60,000 nucleotides of DNA. Origin: Branchiostoma floridae (Eukaryota; Chordata; Leptocardii; Amphioxiformes; Branchiostomatidae). A program made the position numbers and the translations under genes. Under the pieces are notes generated by a model that saw nothing but the letters and a program-made list of their open reading frames with translations, made no database searches and was not told the DNA's origin. Of the stretch, positions 13,698 to 25,990 are shown one piece after another (position 1 is the first letter of the stretch; every line of letters begins with the position of its first letter). The stretch is from NCBI RefSeq assembly GCF_000003815.2, contig NC_049996.1, forward strand, positions 10,812,838-10,872,837. The letters run 5' to 3'.

Positions 13698-14836
13698 TGG
13701 GGCAAGATTATCGATGGAGGTGTTGTTACATTCTAAGCCTAAGACGGCTTTAGTGGGGCAGTGCTCTTTTCATTTTGATATCTTGTAGCATCTTTCCATT
13801 GGTACAAATTACACAGAGACTGTTGTCTACTTTTTCTTACAGTAACGTAAACTGGTATGTTTAAGACATGAGTGAATGGGTCTGTTTTATATTCTTATTC
13901 GACAAAGTTTAAGTCCCGGTTGTAGTGCCCCATCAGTCTTACATTTATGTTTAAAAAGACCGTATAGAGTATAGGTTCTATACAACACATCAAATAGACA
14001 AATAATGTTATAATGTGGAATTAGAGAGGAAGTATATGAGAGAATGCACAATCTTAGGAAAAGAGGCCTACGTGTCAAACTTCCCGGTACGTTTACGTAC
14101 TTTACGTTTAGGTACAGCGCCCTCTTCGTCAAGCTTCGTCGGGATGGTCTCAGAACCTTCCGACGTACGTGCGATCCATCTCGCTTTTACACTATAGCAT
14201 TATCCAGTTAGTACATACTAACCTGATAAGGCAACGGTGTAAAAACCCGGTGGATGCCTTGATTTATGTCTGTTACATTGATCTATTATACTCCAATTTA
14301 TCAGAGCCGTCGTGAGACAACCTTGGTACATACGGGACTGAGTGCCATAAATCTAATTTGCCGGCAACATTCTGCAGCGATAAAAACGTCCAATGTTTGG
14401 TAATGAAATGAACTTGACATTACGATGAATGTCGAGGACGTGAAGAATTGAGTAATATCGCTAAAAAAACACAGGACTCGCTCAAATGTGCTGAGAGACC
14501 TACCACTGTTGTAAATAGGAATCCATTATATTTCGTATGTATAACCTTATGTCTATAGCAGAAATCATTGGCGAAAGGATACACTTCTTTTACTCTTGAT
14601 ACAGATTGACAAAGACTAATTAACCTCATTTCTTAACGAGACACATTCATTTGCTGTCTTTTGATTTCGCGGTTTTTCATGCCCCGGTGACAAGCCAAAT
14701 TTCTGCCCCCGCCAAATATTTGGCCCAATACTGATTGGGGGTTTCCAGTATCCCAAAGGAGGGGAGAGAAGTTTGTCACACTCGTGGGAAGTGGAAGTTT
14801 TGGCAACTTTCAAGCAGATGTCTGAGCAGTTTATTT
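13698..14836. other. No gene recognised
   Basis: Unique-looking sequence. The frames at 13887-14132 and 14616-14894 (minus) have no recognisable domain. Confidence 0.4.
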
Positions 14837-14887
14837 GGGGGGGGGGGTGCGCTGTGAAAGCTAACCGTAACCCTAACCCGACCCTAA
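14837..14887. repeat. G-run plus short telomere-like repeats
   Basis: Eleven consecutive G at 14837-14847 are followed at about 14861-14886 by imperfect CTAACCC-type units (CTAACCGTAACCCTAACCCG, then ACCCTAA). These resemble the animal telomere repeat TTAGGG on the other strand. The tract is too short and degenerate to be a telomere and is best read as an interstitial trace or chance low complexity. Confidence 0.55.
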
Positions 14888-16700
14888 TTAACATCAGCCT
14901 TATCCATAGCTCTTAACCCAACATATTTAACACAATTGTATGCATTTCCCGAACGAATAGCCCCTTAGCTTTATACACGGCCAGGGACACCAATGTTTTC
15001 ACAGTATCAGCTGCAGCTTAAAAGTTTATTAACATAATGCTAAGATCGAAAGTGTACGCTTCGTTAAGTTCTTATCGCATCAAAGAGCAATATCCGGACG
15101 CGAAGAAAAATGTTAATCTGGTGATTCCTTAAAATGATGGGGGTGGCATCGGATGAAAGAGGCGGTATCTTGTTCCGGAGGTACCCGTTAATAATTGATA
15201 AGAACCGGCAGGTCGCGACAGTTCGCTCACCAAGGAGAGCCGACCGTTATCACAAGGCCATTGTCGTTAAAAACACATCGCGTAAAACAACACTTATTAT
15301 TAGCGCACGCGTAGAGCTGTGAGACGCACTTGTTTTTGAGTCTGATAGCATCGTAGCATTGAGCCCTAGGCCAATTTTGCGTCAAGAATGTTTGCCTGAT
15401 ATAACACAAGGATTTCTCTCGTTAATTCCGTAGGTTTCTCAATGCCGACAAAGTAGCCAAAGGCAAAAGGATCATCGTGTGAGTTTTGGAAAATGGATCT
15501 TAGCTGCCCCACGCTGGGGGGAAAACTTTCAGACTCTAATCAGGAACCGTGGTGCTCTTTTCTTTACTATTATCAGGGCATGGCTTAAAATCAATTTTAT
15601 CACAGAAACGGTGAATCAATGTTCGCTTTCGACCTCACAGCGTGCGAAACGGGAATTTTGACCACCGACAGCTGAGCTTTTGCCAAGATTCGTACTCGTG
15701 GCAATGTGGTCGAAAGAGAAGTGAGATTCAGGTAAAACAACAACAACAATAACAACAATTTCCAACTTGAAATGTGAATAAATGTTACAAATAGTATACT
15801 GGCATGGGAATAGATCAGAACTGTGTGACTAGATACTGCCACATGGCGTGATGCATCAGTTCTGCACTCTGACTTGTTATCAAGCGCACCGAATCTCGTC
15901 CCATCGCGTCAGAACCATCCGCACACTTCGATAATTGTGTAGACATGCGAGACAGAGAGCAGATCCTTCGAAGTACATTAGATTTATCAGGTTGCTGCAA
16001 AAATTAGACACTTTGATCTATTTCAGAGCAGCAGTCATAACAATTTTGTAAACACTCAGGAGAAACACAAGATGCAGGGTTGCGCCATATCAGGTATATA
16101 TAAACGTATTCCATTTCTGACTGTATGGGTGTGATAAGAAAGGATTTCACAGATAATATGAGACTCCATTATATACCAATAAATCTATAGCTACAAATGG
16201 TTGAATTCGTGAATATCTAGTGCAAACTGTTGAAATAAGGTTACGCTTCATTTTACTTAAGTAAGGAATAGCACTGCTTAAACCATTGACCTAAAATAGA
16301 CAGCTAATTACCTACCGAGATGTAAAACGATCTGGCGTTCATAAATGCCCCACTAAGAAATAAGTACACATTTTCGATAACAAAACAATACTTGTGCCTC
16401 GAGATACGAGTTGTGATAGAAATACTGCGCACGTAGCTTATTCTAACCATCCAGAGCAAGAGCCTCTCGCCTTGTTGTTATTTCAACTAATGCACTCCAA
16501 CAACCAAATAACAGAGAAAAGTGGAGAGCCGAAAGTGTGGCTTCCCACAAAGCGCAAAAATGAAAGTACAAAAATACCATACATCAGGAACAAGGAAAAA
16601 ACACAACAGCAGCCATTGGATTACTCGAGTAACGGTTACAACCTGTCCATGGTGCTAAGAAACGTGTTATTGTTCTTAGCATGGGTCCTTTCACAGATAC
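14888..16700. other. No gene recognised
   Basis: Short frames only. The 125-codon plus-strand frame at 16394-16771 runs into the 58-base satellite and shows no domain. Confidence 0.4.
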
Positions 16701-16989
16701 ACGCTATTTCTGATATCAAAACTCGTGTCATACACATTGAGGGGAAAACATCTAACAAACGCTATTTCTAATATCAAAACTCGTGTCATACACATCGAGG
16801 GAAAGCTATCTAACAAAGGATATTTCTAACATCAAAACTCGTGTCATACACATTGAGGGGAAAACATCTAACAAACGCTATTTCTAATAGCAAAACTCGT
16901 GTCTTACACATTGAGGGAAAGCTATCTAACAAACGATATTTCTAACATCGAAACTCGTGTCTTACACATAGAGGGAAAGCCATATACCG
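16701..16989. repeat. 58-base satellite, five units, dimeric higher-order pattern
   Basis: Units begin exactly 58 bases apart at 16701, 16759, 16817, 16875 and 16933. All share TATTTCTAATATCAAAACTC followed by GTGTCATACACAT. Units 1 and 3 carry GAGGGGAAAACATC, while units 2 and 4 carry GAGGGAAAGCTATC, and unit 5 is closest to the second type. So the array appears to have grown by duplication of a 116-base dimer. Confidence 0.93.
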
Positions 16990-18891
16990 AATGAAGCAAT
17001 GCCTAAAACTAAGCGAAAAGCGAGCCACAGAACTATTGAAACGTTCCTACCTTTCGCACGTCCGTCCGCTGTGACTGACAACTCACCAAGTTAACGGTCT
17101 TTACCTAACGGAACGGGACTTCACACCCGCGGTGCGAACTGTTGCCACGTCTACTCGTGACGGGGTCAGGGTCTCCTACATTTCTACCTTCCTCCTACCC
17201 ACGCAACCCTTGGAACTGATTAACCCCGCCCAGACCCCAATTGTTTGTGTGGCTTGCTTTATTGAGCGTGAGTTGGATGATTGGCTGAAGGCCCACTGGG
17301 GCGCGGCATGCGTCAGAAGTCTCTTTCAAAAAAAAACCAGAAACTTTAGCACGCATTACCAGTAGGTGGCGAGCCCACTTTGAAGATGATTGGAACGGGA
17401 AGGTACGCGTAGGGGAGATGTGGCCTTTAATTTCACGGCGGCATTGCCCCGCGCGTGGCTCCTGTTGCTGATCGGAACTTCTGATAAGCATTGGCACAAA
17501 GACCAATTCAGTTTTGACGCCTGAAAATGAGATGTAAGTGAGGTGTAATGACTTCTCAACTGCTATACTTTCATGTGGCTTCAGGACATTGTGAAACCTC
17601 AACAGCTTCTCAAGATGTTGGATAAGAACTCTTAGAACAGCATAACACATTTGGCTCGGCAAACACTTTGATGAAGCACTGTCCGGATATTACTTCCATT
17701 GCCTAAGATACAGATATGACCAGTCTAGTGAATACTGTGAACAACACGTTGACGCAATATCGTTAAGGGAATGTTATTACACAAATTGACGCATGGTGTT
17801 GCCAGTCATCGTGAACGATAGATGAAATAAACCATGCGTATAAATTGAAGACAATATATCTGGAAGAGACACGTTCAGTACATACATAATGAGAAGGTTT
17901 GCATTTGCCCACTAGCTGCAACTTCAAAACCAATTTTGAACCTGCGTCTAACGCTATCTACATGTAAATGTGTTTCGAAGACCAGGCAAAATCCAACACA
18001 ACTTTCCAGATCAACGATGCAAAATGAGACTATTGGACTGAAAAGCTTAAGAAGAATTCACAAATCTTAGACAGGCTAGAGACCTGACCGAAGGTTTGTT
18101 AAACGTTTCCCTGTGGTTGTTTTATCTTAAGATTAGGTTTTATTTTTGTGACCATCTGATTGTACATACCGAGTCATTGATCTCTTACTTTGCCCCCGGC
18201 TCAAAGGCCTAGTACTGTAATGAAACTAAGAGGATTCTAACATTGTACGGATAAGAATCAAAATGAATCATCCTGCCAGAAATGATGTTTCCGGACATAG
18301 CCCGGAATGCTCCCTGTAGGCGCTAATTTCAGGGCACTCCTCTGAATAATTAAACGCAACCAATGACGCAGTGTGCGTTAATGGAGGCACATGATCCCAA
18401 GGCGAGCGATAACACACCAGATGTTGCTATTTCTGTGACGCTGCGTTGATGCAGTGACCTTTGCGGAACAAACAGAGGTAAACAAACGCCTTTTCAAAAC
18501 TGGCTAGGCGAGCTTAGATGCGGCGACACTTTTCTTTGAAACAAAGTCTTCATGGAGTTTCTTTGGGATTTTAATGACCTAAGTTTTTTCTCGCATCGCC
18601 GCGTAAAGTGCAAAGACGCACAAAGGGATTATACCGTCGCAGTCTACGTTTTTCAAAGTCGAACGCGCACAGACCATTCTGCTACGGTATCAAATGTCCG
18701 CAACAGTTGTGGCTAAACATGGACCGGAAATGGATGTGGTTACCTAAAGTCATGTTGACGTAACATGACGTAACTTCCGAGAGGTTGACGCATGTACACG
18801 TGATGTGTCGTCAGCGTCGATGTGAGAAGAAGATAACCAAGGAGAAAATAGCACTTTTACGCGGTAATTGTACACACCTTGTCGAGAATGT
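16990..18891. other. No gene recognised
   Basis: GC-richer between 17040 and 17480. The minus-strand frame at 17195-17662 (155 codons) is the longest in the first 27 kb. It has no recognisable domain, and an opposite-strand frame overlaps it at 17132-17365. I do not call it a gene. Confidence 0.4.
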
Positions 18892-18970
18892 CTCCTCTCT
18901 CTCAAAGTCAATTGGATGCCTCCTCTCTCTCAAAGTCAATTGGATGCCTCCTCTCTCTCAAAGTCAATGG
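18892..18970. repeat. 28-base tandem repeat, about 2.8 copies
   Basis: Units start at 18892, 18920 and 18948. Each begins CTCCTCTCTCTCAAAGTCAA and ends TTGGATGC. The copies are identical until the last one diverges, which indicates a recent expansion. Confidence 0.93.
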
Positions 18971-19541
18971 GAAAGTCAGCATTGGTATACCACACTAACA
19001 AGTTCTACTTTCGATTCCACCTATACTTTTAAAAGAAGAGGTATAGTTGTGCTGACATATTTCTGTGTATTGCAATCATACGAATTATGACATCATGCCG
19101 ACATCCGCTTGTGGCTTTGGGGGTAAGAATTATCAGACAGACTTCAGCATTAGAGAAAATGTCCGTCATATGTAAAAGCGATGCAGCGAATTCGAAAACC
19201 ATTAGTAGTAAGTTCTCTATCAAAAGGAGCTCCCTATCAAGGCCCATACAAAAGGCTCCTGACATAAGAAGATCCTGCAGTGTATCACTGCCGGATTAGA
19301 AGTCCTTCATATGGCAGGACGTCAGTAGATATTCAGGTCCACCAAACGACATATACTAATAGTGAGTCATGTCCTGAAGAGACCTTTATAGCGTTATTGC
19401 AAATATTGTCCTCTGATAAACTTTGAGATTACCCTCTATGGCTGTTTCATAGGCCGTACATTCCGTCTTTCCGCAGACACAAAATAACATAGGCTGTCAT
19501 ATATATATACGTGCACGCATACACTACTACCCAAGCAGAGG
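18971..19541. other. No gene recognised
   Basis: Short opposing frames only. An (AT)n run with CA-type sequence lies near 19500. Confidence 0.4.
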
Positions 19542-19687
19542 TAGGGCTCCGGCTGTTTTTGACGGTTTTTATGCGTTTTTATCGGGCTTTCTTTTTTGTA
19601 CCGTTATTTTGTCTCGGGAGGCACCAAGAAAACGGTACAAAATGGAAAGCCCGATAAAACGCTTACAAAAAAAGCAGCAGGAGCCTA
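19542..19687. mobile_element. Fold-back MITE-like element, 146 bases
   Basis: The left arm TAGGGCTCCGGCTG...GTACCGTT is matched in inverse by the right arm ending AACGGTAC...CAGCAGGAGCCTA. Inside both arms is the same CGTTTTTATCGGGCTTTC or CGTTTTATCGGGCTTTCC block. Arms of about 60 bases with small indels enclose a short loop, so the transcript would fold into a long hairpin. TA lies at each outer edge, compatible with a Tc1/mariner-type target but not proof of it. Confidence 0.75.
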
Positions 19688-19690
19688 ACA

Positions 19691-19761
19691 CATGCGCGCA
19701 CGCACACACGCACATACACGCACGTGCACACACAACAACAACAACAAAATCAATAACAACG
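19691..19761. repeat. CA/CGCA and (ACA)n low-complexity tract
   Basis: Imperfect CACACG and CGCACA dinucleotide-like sequence followed by an ACAACA run. It lies just outside the fold-back element. Confidence 0.85.
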
Positions 19762-20689
19762 GTGATAATTAAACCAACACTGTAAACAACAAGGTAAGCG
19801 GCACGGACGACCTACCTGCTCCGGAGAACTTGCAGCAAGCAGAAACGCAACTACACCAGAAACCTGTTGCCGAGTCCGCGGGTAGTAGAAAGCGGGCGCA
19901 TCCTCTATTGTCGCCGCCAGCCCTGGCGAGCTGCATGCGTACCAAAGTCTACACAACTTTTCCACAATTAGTCAGTCCTTTTATTTGTGTAGCCCGACCG
20001 TGCGACAAGATGGGCGCGATAGGACAACTCGTTAGCTAAGACTGAAGTGCGGCATTATCGGACTATAAAACACTGTTTTGCCATTAACGACCGTAACAGT
20101 CTTAGGTTCCCGGCAAGGCCATTAGCGAGGATAGGAGGGCCCTGTGTACAAATCCAAATGATAAGCATGTTCGTACAACAGCGATGAGAATATGAGATGG
20201 GAATACTCCCCATCACCAAGAGGCCTGAGTATAGGAGTTATCATTCTGTGTACGGATATTATATCTAGATAAGATTTATTTTCATCACAATGTTGACAAA
20301 CGGTTGTGTTGTTCATCCCATGCCGGCCCAAAACACTTTAACGACAGTCTATCGATGAATCAAAAGCACTATGATATACGCACATCTTAAGGCTATTTTG
20401 TTTCCGTCTGAGACTCTGTATTGCCTGAGTGGTACTTTAAGACAGTCATATATTTACCCAGGTGATATAACGACTGGATTATAACATTTTAGGCATGCCA
20501 CCAGCGCTGTTATTTCGCATTTTTCATGTAATGCTTGTGTAAATTGTTGTTCTTATTCCTAGCTTACTTTACATACAAGAGTGATCACGAACGACACTCG
20601 TGAGGCGTGTTATCATACGTACTTGACGAGTGGATATCCGAAAACACGGGATTAAGAGTGTGAAATACAACCCCTCGCAGTTCATTGGA
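19762..20689. other. No gene recognised
   Basis: CpG-rich unique-looking sequence. The opposing frames at 19750-19965 and 19830-20039 are not supported. Confidence 0.4.
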
Positions 20690-20890
20690 CTGCATGTTTA
20701 GGTCTTCTGGTTAGGTTTGTTGACTGGTCCCTGGTTCAAATGCCCGCCAAGCCCCAGTGTCATGCTCTTCGGAAATACACTTTATTGAACTCGGGTGAAA
20801 ATGAGAACCTATTGTCAGTTAGGGACGTCCTCTTGGATGAGACGTTAAGCGGAAGGTCCCGTGTTTCAGGACAGCCACGCATTTAGAACC
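20690..20890 (+). mobile_element. tRNA-type SINE-like element
   Basis: GGTTCAAATGCC at 20733-20744 fits the RNA polymerase III B box (GGTTCRANNCC-like), with a weaker A-box-like TAGGTCTTCTGG about 30 bases upstream. The body contains GCTCTTCGGAAATACACTTTA, which resembles the body of the SINE-like copy at 35 kb (GCCCTTGGGAAAGGGACTTTA). Its right part, GGTGAAAATG through AAGGTCCCGTGT, is homologous in inverse orientation to 27100-27205. No A-rich tail or target duplication is clear. Confidence 0.5.
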
Positions 20891-23455
20891 TTTAAAAACC
20901 CATAACACTTGTCGATAAGAGTAGGGGATCATCCTATTGGGAGTAGATCAAACCTTACAACCTGGTCTTCGGGTTGACATCTTGAAAACGTCATAGTCAC
21001 CTGTGATGTCATACCTTTCACGAAAGTGGTGAGTGTCAATAAAAAGATAAATAAAAGTTGTGTGCAAAAAGCCCAGACAAGTAGATGGCTAAACCGGTTT
21101 AAAGTGTTGCAGTCATTGTACATTTAACGATATGCAAGAAAATTGTGTTTATCTTCTGTGTAACAGCTGGCTACAGAATTAACGAAGCCTTTTCCTAAAG
21201 GAGTGTGGCTGTGAATTCCTGTTTCAATAGAGCTTGTGGCCACGTAATCCAAGTTTAAGAAAACAAACCGATAACTACAAATAAATGAGTGCCATCGCTA
21301 GGTACCGGGCCCTGAGGCTTACATCAGGAGATTTAGCCGTCCGTGATGGTTATGGTCGTACTGCACATATTCCCGGCAGGGTACCTTCGCCACCATGACG
21401 TTCTGTAAGAGTGTAATAAAGAGTTGAGGGATAGTCTAGTCAGCAGAACTACGGTAAGAACGCGCTGTTTATCGGCTTTCCAAGAAAACAAGCCTGGAGG
21501 CGGTTCATGTATGGACGTCTCCATTTTGTTTCTCTGTCTGATAAAGCAAATATAGCTTGTTGTGTGTTGGCAGATAGTTCTATCTACGATTCACAACTGT
21601 TCGGTATCCTTGCACTCTCTTTTATCAAAAGTTGTCTTTCTAATATGATATATAGTTACCCTGATACACACAATACATCGTATAGTCTGGTGACTGGTAC
21701 AAAAATTGCTCAAATTATGTTAAAAGTATCAAAATTGTCACAACTGTTCTATACAAAAATAGAAACAATTCCAGGGGTGGGGGCAATAAAAACCTGCTTT
21801 GACATGACAACTGTTGCTAGGCAACTTTTTTCTTATTAATATCTTATCATTTTGCAGCTTTGTTGTACAATTTTAGATGTTCACTGAAAAGTGCATGAAC
21901 TAGTCGATGTCTGCATTGATTTATTTATAAGCATTCATTTATTTAGAGAACAAAGCGTGAAGCATTTCCATCGCTTCGTGTTTTATTGATTGACTTTCAT
22001 AAGAAAAGTTGTCCTACTTTTCCCTCTAGATGAGAGACATTTCCAACCGTTAAGAAGAATAAAGTACGACCGCCGATTCCTTCGGGAAAGCCGAGGAAAG
22101 GGCAGGCTTGCGTCTACCTTTCCGTGCAATAACGCTTGGCTGGTCCCTAGCGGTAAGAATCACCATATCATGAAGTGATACGGCGCTGTACAAGAGCTGG
22201 TAGTGATCTACAGGTGGTGGGGACGTGAGGGGAATAGATTAATGATGCACAGAACAAACTAAAGCTAGGAGAGGACACTCAATAGCTTAGAGAGCAAACC
22301 AAAGCTACTCAATACTACTAATAATCGGTGATTACATTACGTCGTCTAGTGGACTACGTTTAACACTGACCGATATACATTGTATGACCGCAATGTGGTG
22401 ATTGTGGTGTTATCTAGTATGTCGTCGAGGAATTGCTGTCTTGTAGTTCGGAAAGAAAAAAACACACACCATGGTATCTGGTTGATGGTGGTCAACCGTT
22501 CATCAGATCTTCGTGAGTTACATACGATGTCTTTGGACACAGCTGTGTGGAAACTGCATACGGGATCCATAAAAACTGAAAAATGAATGCTAAGATTTAC
22601 TACGCTACTATATCAGTATGTTTCTCTTCAGAGAGAGAGATATAACAGGACTGGGCCCCATGTGTAACATAAAGTAGCACATACTGACGCAACAGCGCGA
22701 AGTTTCGCATGTCTTCCTAGAAAAAGAGGCAATGTCTTTCTTTTCAAAGCACCTTCTTCAAAGCACCGTCTTAAGTGGCCTTACTGTGTAGACATCGTAG
22801 GAGGCTTAAGAGACGTATTTTGGGCAGACATCAAGACGCTCGAGGGTAAAATGCACTTAAGATTAGCTGAATTCTCTCAAAGAAGCTGTAAAAATGCTTT
22901 TGAGATCAAAATTGCAAAGTGCACACGCAGCATGCTCTCCTACATATACAGTATAGGACTTTATGGATAACATAGAAATTGCTGAAATTTAGAACGTAAA
23001 TGTGAGGTATATTTTGTATGTGTGAAACTATTGTTTGTACAGAAAAAGTAGCGATATAATTCATAATTGCATTGTTTGTATAGATTGGATACACATTTTG
23101 ACTTACTGTTTTCGGATGGAATCTAACTATAAGCTATAAAAGTCAGATTACAACGTCAAATCTTTAAAAAACGGTCGTTTGTGTGTTCCACAAGGGTCCT
23201 CTTGAAGAGACCTCCATGACAGCAATATTCGACTCACTTGCTACACTTGTAATTGCATTAATCTCGTGGTAAATCCCACATGTATGATTCGATTTGTTTC
23301 TTTGTGTACGTCTTTTTTCTTCTTACGTAAACGGTATTTTGTAGTTCATTTTCCCTACTCGACACCACGCTAAGCAACTCAACTTGTCAGGAGTACATCA
23401 ACATTCCAAAGTCAATTGTCTTTTAGTTAGGGTGTAAAAGACCAGCTTCTTCCAC
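20891..23455. other. No gene recognised; one X-box-like site
   Basis: Mostly unique-looking. GTTGCTAGGCAAC at 21813-21825 resembles an RFX X-box (GTTGCC-n-GGCAAC) but stands alone. The 110-codon plus-strand frame at 21507-21839 has no domain. Confidence 0.4.
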
Positions 23456-23560
23456 ATTTCTTCAGTGTCACTGACGAAAGATACTGGATACTATGTGAAA
23501 CGCCTGACTGTTTCCAAAATCATATCCAGTTGCTTGAGTAACTGCTTTTTGGCATGCCAT
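23456..23560 (+). repeat. Interspersed repeat family, copy 1
   Basis: About 100 bases match 33942-34043 at roughly 80 percent by eye: TTCAGTGTCACTGACGAAAG, TGACTGTTTCCAAAATCATA, then TCCAGTTGCTTGAGTAA. I recall similar sequence as a common amphioxus repeat, perhaps the 3' end of a retroelement; that attribution is uncertain. Confidence 0.75.
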
Positions 23561-24532
23561 TGTCTTCTAATATCCTCTTTTCTTTGCTCTTTCTCTAGAG
23601 CAAAGTACAAGAATAACTGCATCGCTGCTGTATCTCTGAGCCATTCTTGAAAAAGAAAAACGATTTGATCTCCTTGGGATTACATAATACCCTGGCCCCG
23701 CGGCACCACCCCAGTTGATGAGATCGCGGAGGCCATCAATGATGACGCAGATGTTTCAATGGCTGAACCCGTTTTTCAATGGGAGCGGTTATGGGGAAAG
23801 AAATACGCTTTGAATTGCGTACGTGCGACAGTACGCATACGTTGAAATACTAGCATGTTAAGAAAATAACTTCTGGTAGATTCCAAAACTACACAACTCC
23901 TGCCGTAATAGCTTCAGAAGTGGTGCAAGTCAACAGTTCGTGATATAACGAATACTACGACCTACTGGCAGTGCTGCGTCACCACAACACAGCAATAAGA
24001 CGGACAAACGAATTGTCGTTGACATTTTAAACTTCCTTTTGGCTTTCTGCATTATCGTCAAACTTTGAAATAAATAGATACGACCCATTTGCGGTGCGCT
24101 GGAATGGTTTACGTCTCCATGCCCTGTCTGCTAGCCCCCTTAGGAAATATGCCCTCTCTTCGCTCCGTTCCTTCTGACGCGTAAGATCATACATGACAGT
24201 AGCTGGAAGCTAGGGAGGTCCCACAGGCCTCTTCATGTATCGAAAAAGACAAGTGTTTTGTCAGGACGTAAGAATCTGCAAACTTCAGCATCCATCATCT
24301 TCGCACGGATGCGGAAGAGCCGCTGCGAGAGGGAATCCGGGAATACAGATGACTGAGGCCTGTCTTTCTTTCTTTCCTGGAAGTTTGGCTCCATTAGACA
24401 TTCTGACGCTTGGTCTGGTCTACGACTGTGCGAGAGGCTGAAGCACATCAATGGAAATTCATACAAGCTTTTCCTGTCCAGTATCACACTGTCATCATCA
24501 AAGAACGCAATGTTGAAACTCCTCAATGATAG
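23561..24532. other. No gene recognised
   Basis: CpG-containing unique-looking sequence. The overlapping frames at 24233-24526 (minus, 97 codons) and 24235-24441 (plus) have no domain. Confidence 0.4.
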
Positions 24533-24642
24533 AAAAAAAGAGAGATAGAGAAAGAGTAGGAAAGAGAGAGGGGGGAGCAGAAAGGAAAAAGAGGAGCGAG
24601 AGCGATATAGAGAAGAGAGAGAGAGAGAGCGAGAACAGAGAA
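24533..24642 (+). repeat. Polypurine (GA-rich) tract
   Basis: About 110 bases almost entirely A and G on the plus strand, including (GA)n and a short G-run. The 64-codon frame across it reads a Glu/Arg/Lys-rich peptide and is an artefact of the repeat. Confidence 0.88.
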
Positions 24643-25884
24643 ATCAATGCCGCTAGTGAAGTTGATGACTACAGGCAGTTTTGGTCTGCGTTTCCCTCTT
24701 ATGTTGCCTTTCCTGGTTAAAATTTTGACTACATTTGTCTAAGCGTTAAACCTTCCTTGATACAATACAATTTCAAACAGACGACTTTGTACGGTATCAT
24801 AACAAACAAAATGCCCACTTGTTGCTTACCTAGGTGTTGACACTTAATTTATATCGCCTGGGGCTTACTGGTCGAAGAAAATAACAAGAGTGGAGAAGAG
24901 TAAAATTTACAGTTATTTCTACCAATGAGCTTTGAAGAAAGCTCCTTGTTTCTACCAAGCTTTACAGTCAATTGTACAAAGGCATTTGTGTACCTGAACA
25001 AGACCTGAACCTGAATTTTCTATACCAGTACCCACCTCTAGTATTGTCATTTCGTAAGTACGAAGTGGTCGTAAAAGCAAAACGCAGCAAGAAAAACACC
25101 GCATGAGAACTGAAATTGGACATAAAATGTTACGACATTTTTCTTTCATTGACAACAAAACGATCAACTACAGTTAGAGGAAGGCGTGGTCACAGTACTC
25201 ACGTCATAACTGCGAGATAAATTGGTTGTTACTAGTTCTTAGGTCAAGATTCATTGTAATCCGGCACTTTTAGTCAACTTTCTTGTGAAAACGTTAAGAA
25301 AACATTTACAGTGTATTCTTTCCATTTTCAGCCTTCCGTGGCCAGCTTACATGCAAAAATCACAGCTAAACTATCTTGACTTTTCCATGCGCACAACAGT
25401 AAGTCAAATATTACCGCAACAAAGTGATTTCGTCTACACAATCTGCAACATCGGATTCAGCACCAGGGACAGGGCCAAAGGGTACTTCGCAATATGCCGC
25501 AGTACAGTCTGACCTTCATAGCGAAAACACCAGTTTCTTGTGGGCTTATTCAGACGTCGATCCTGAAATGGGAACTCGAGAAATCTGAATCCGAGTGAAA
25601 AGGGCGCACGTCACTAGATAACCTGGTTTCCTTCCCTTCATTCGGTTTTTGTGATTTCTTGACCCCTGTCGGGCGCAATGGCTTAGTACAGAGGCTGTGG
25701 TGCGTTCTAGTGATACACTAACACTAAGGCATCCAGTTAGGATGTTATTAGAAAAAGAAACGGGGAAAGGCGGCCGTAGATATGATAAGAATCACAGACC
25801 ACTTTGGTCGTCTCGCTTCCATTTCTTTTCTATAACAACCTCTAAAGGTTACTGTAGTATACAACAAGCCCGAATCCCCTGTTT
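24643..25884. other. No gene recognised
   Basis: Unique-looking sequence with only short frames. Confidence 0.4.
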
Positions 25885-25990
25885 GAGAGAGGGGGAGAGG
25901 AAGCGATAGAGATAGATAGAGAGAGAGGGGGGGGGGGGGGGAGATACAGAGAGTGAGGGAAGAGAGAGAAAGAGAGAGAGAGGGAGATCA
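25885..25990 (+). repeat. Polypurine tract with 15-G run
   Basis: A GA/GATA-rich purine tract surrounds fifteen consecutive G at 25927-25941 and continues as (GA)n to about 25985. It lies 1.3 kb from the similar tract at 24.5 kb, with purines on the same strand. Confidence 0.9.

Noticed and set aside
14860-14887. Telomere or chromosome end
   Set aside because: Only about four imperfect CTAACCC units with unique sequence on both sides.
16394-16771. 125-codon plus-strand frame
   Set aside because: Its 3' part is the 58-base satellite, and the rest resembles nothing known.
17195-17662. 155-codon minus-strand open frame
   Set aside because: No domain, no splice context, and an overlapping opposite-strand frame. 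Its length is plausible by chance in a GC-richer patch.
24526-24720. 64-codon Glu/Arg/Lys-rich frame
   Set aside because: Translation of the GA-rich purine tract.
25670-25740. Possible tRNA or SINE head (GGGCGCAATGGCTTAGTACAG)
   Set aside because: No convincing B box or cloverleaf pairing could be traced.
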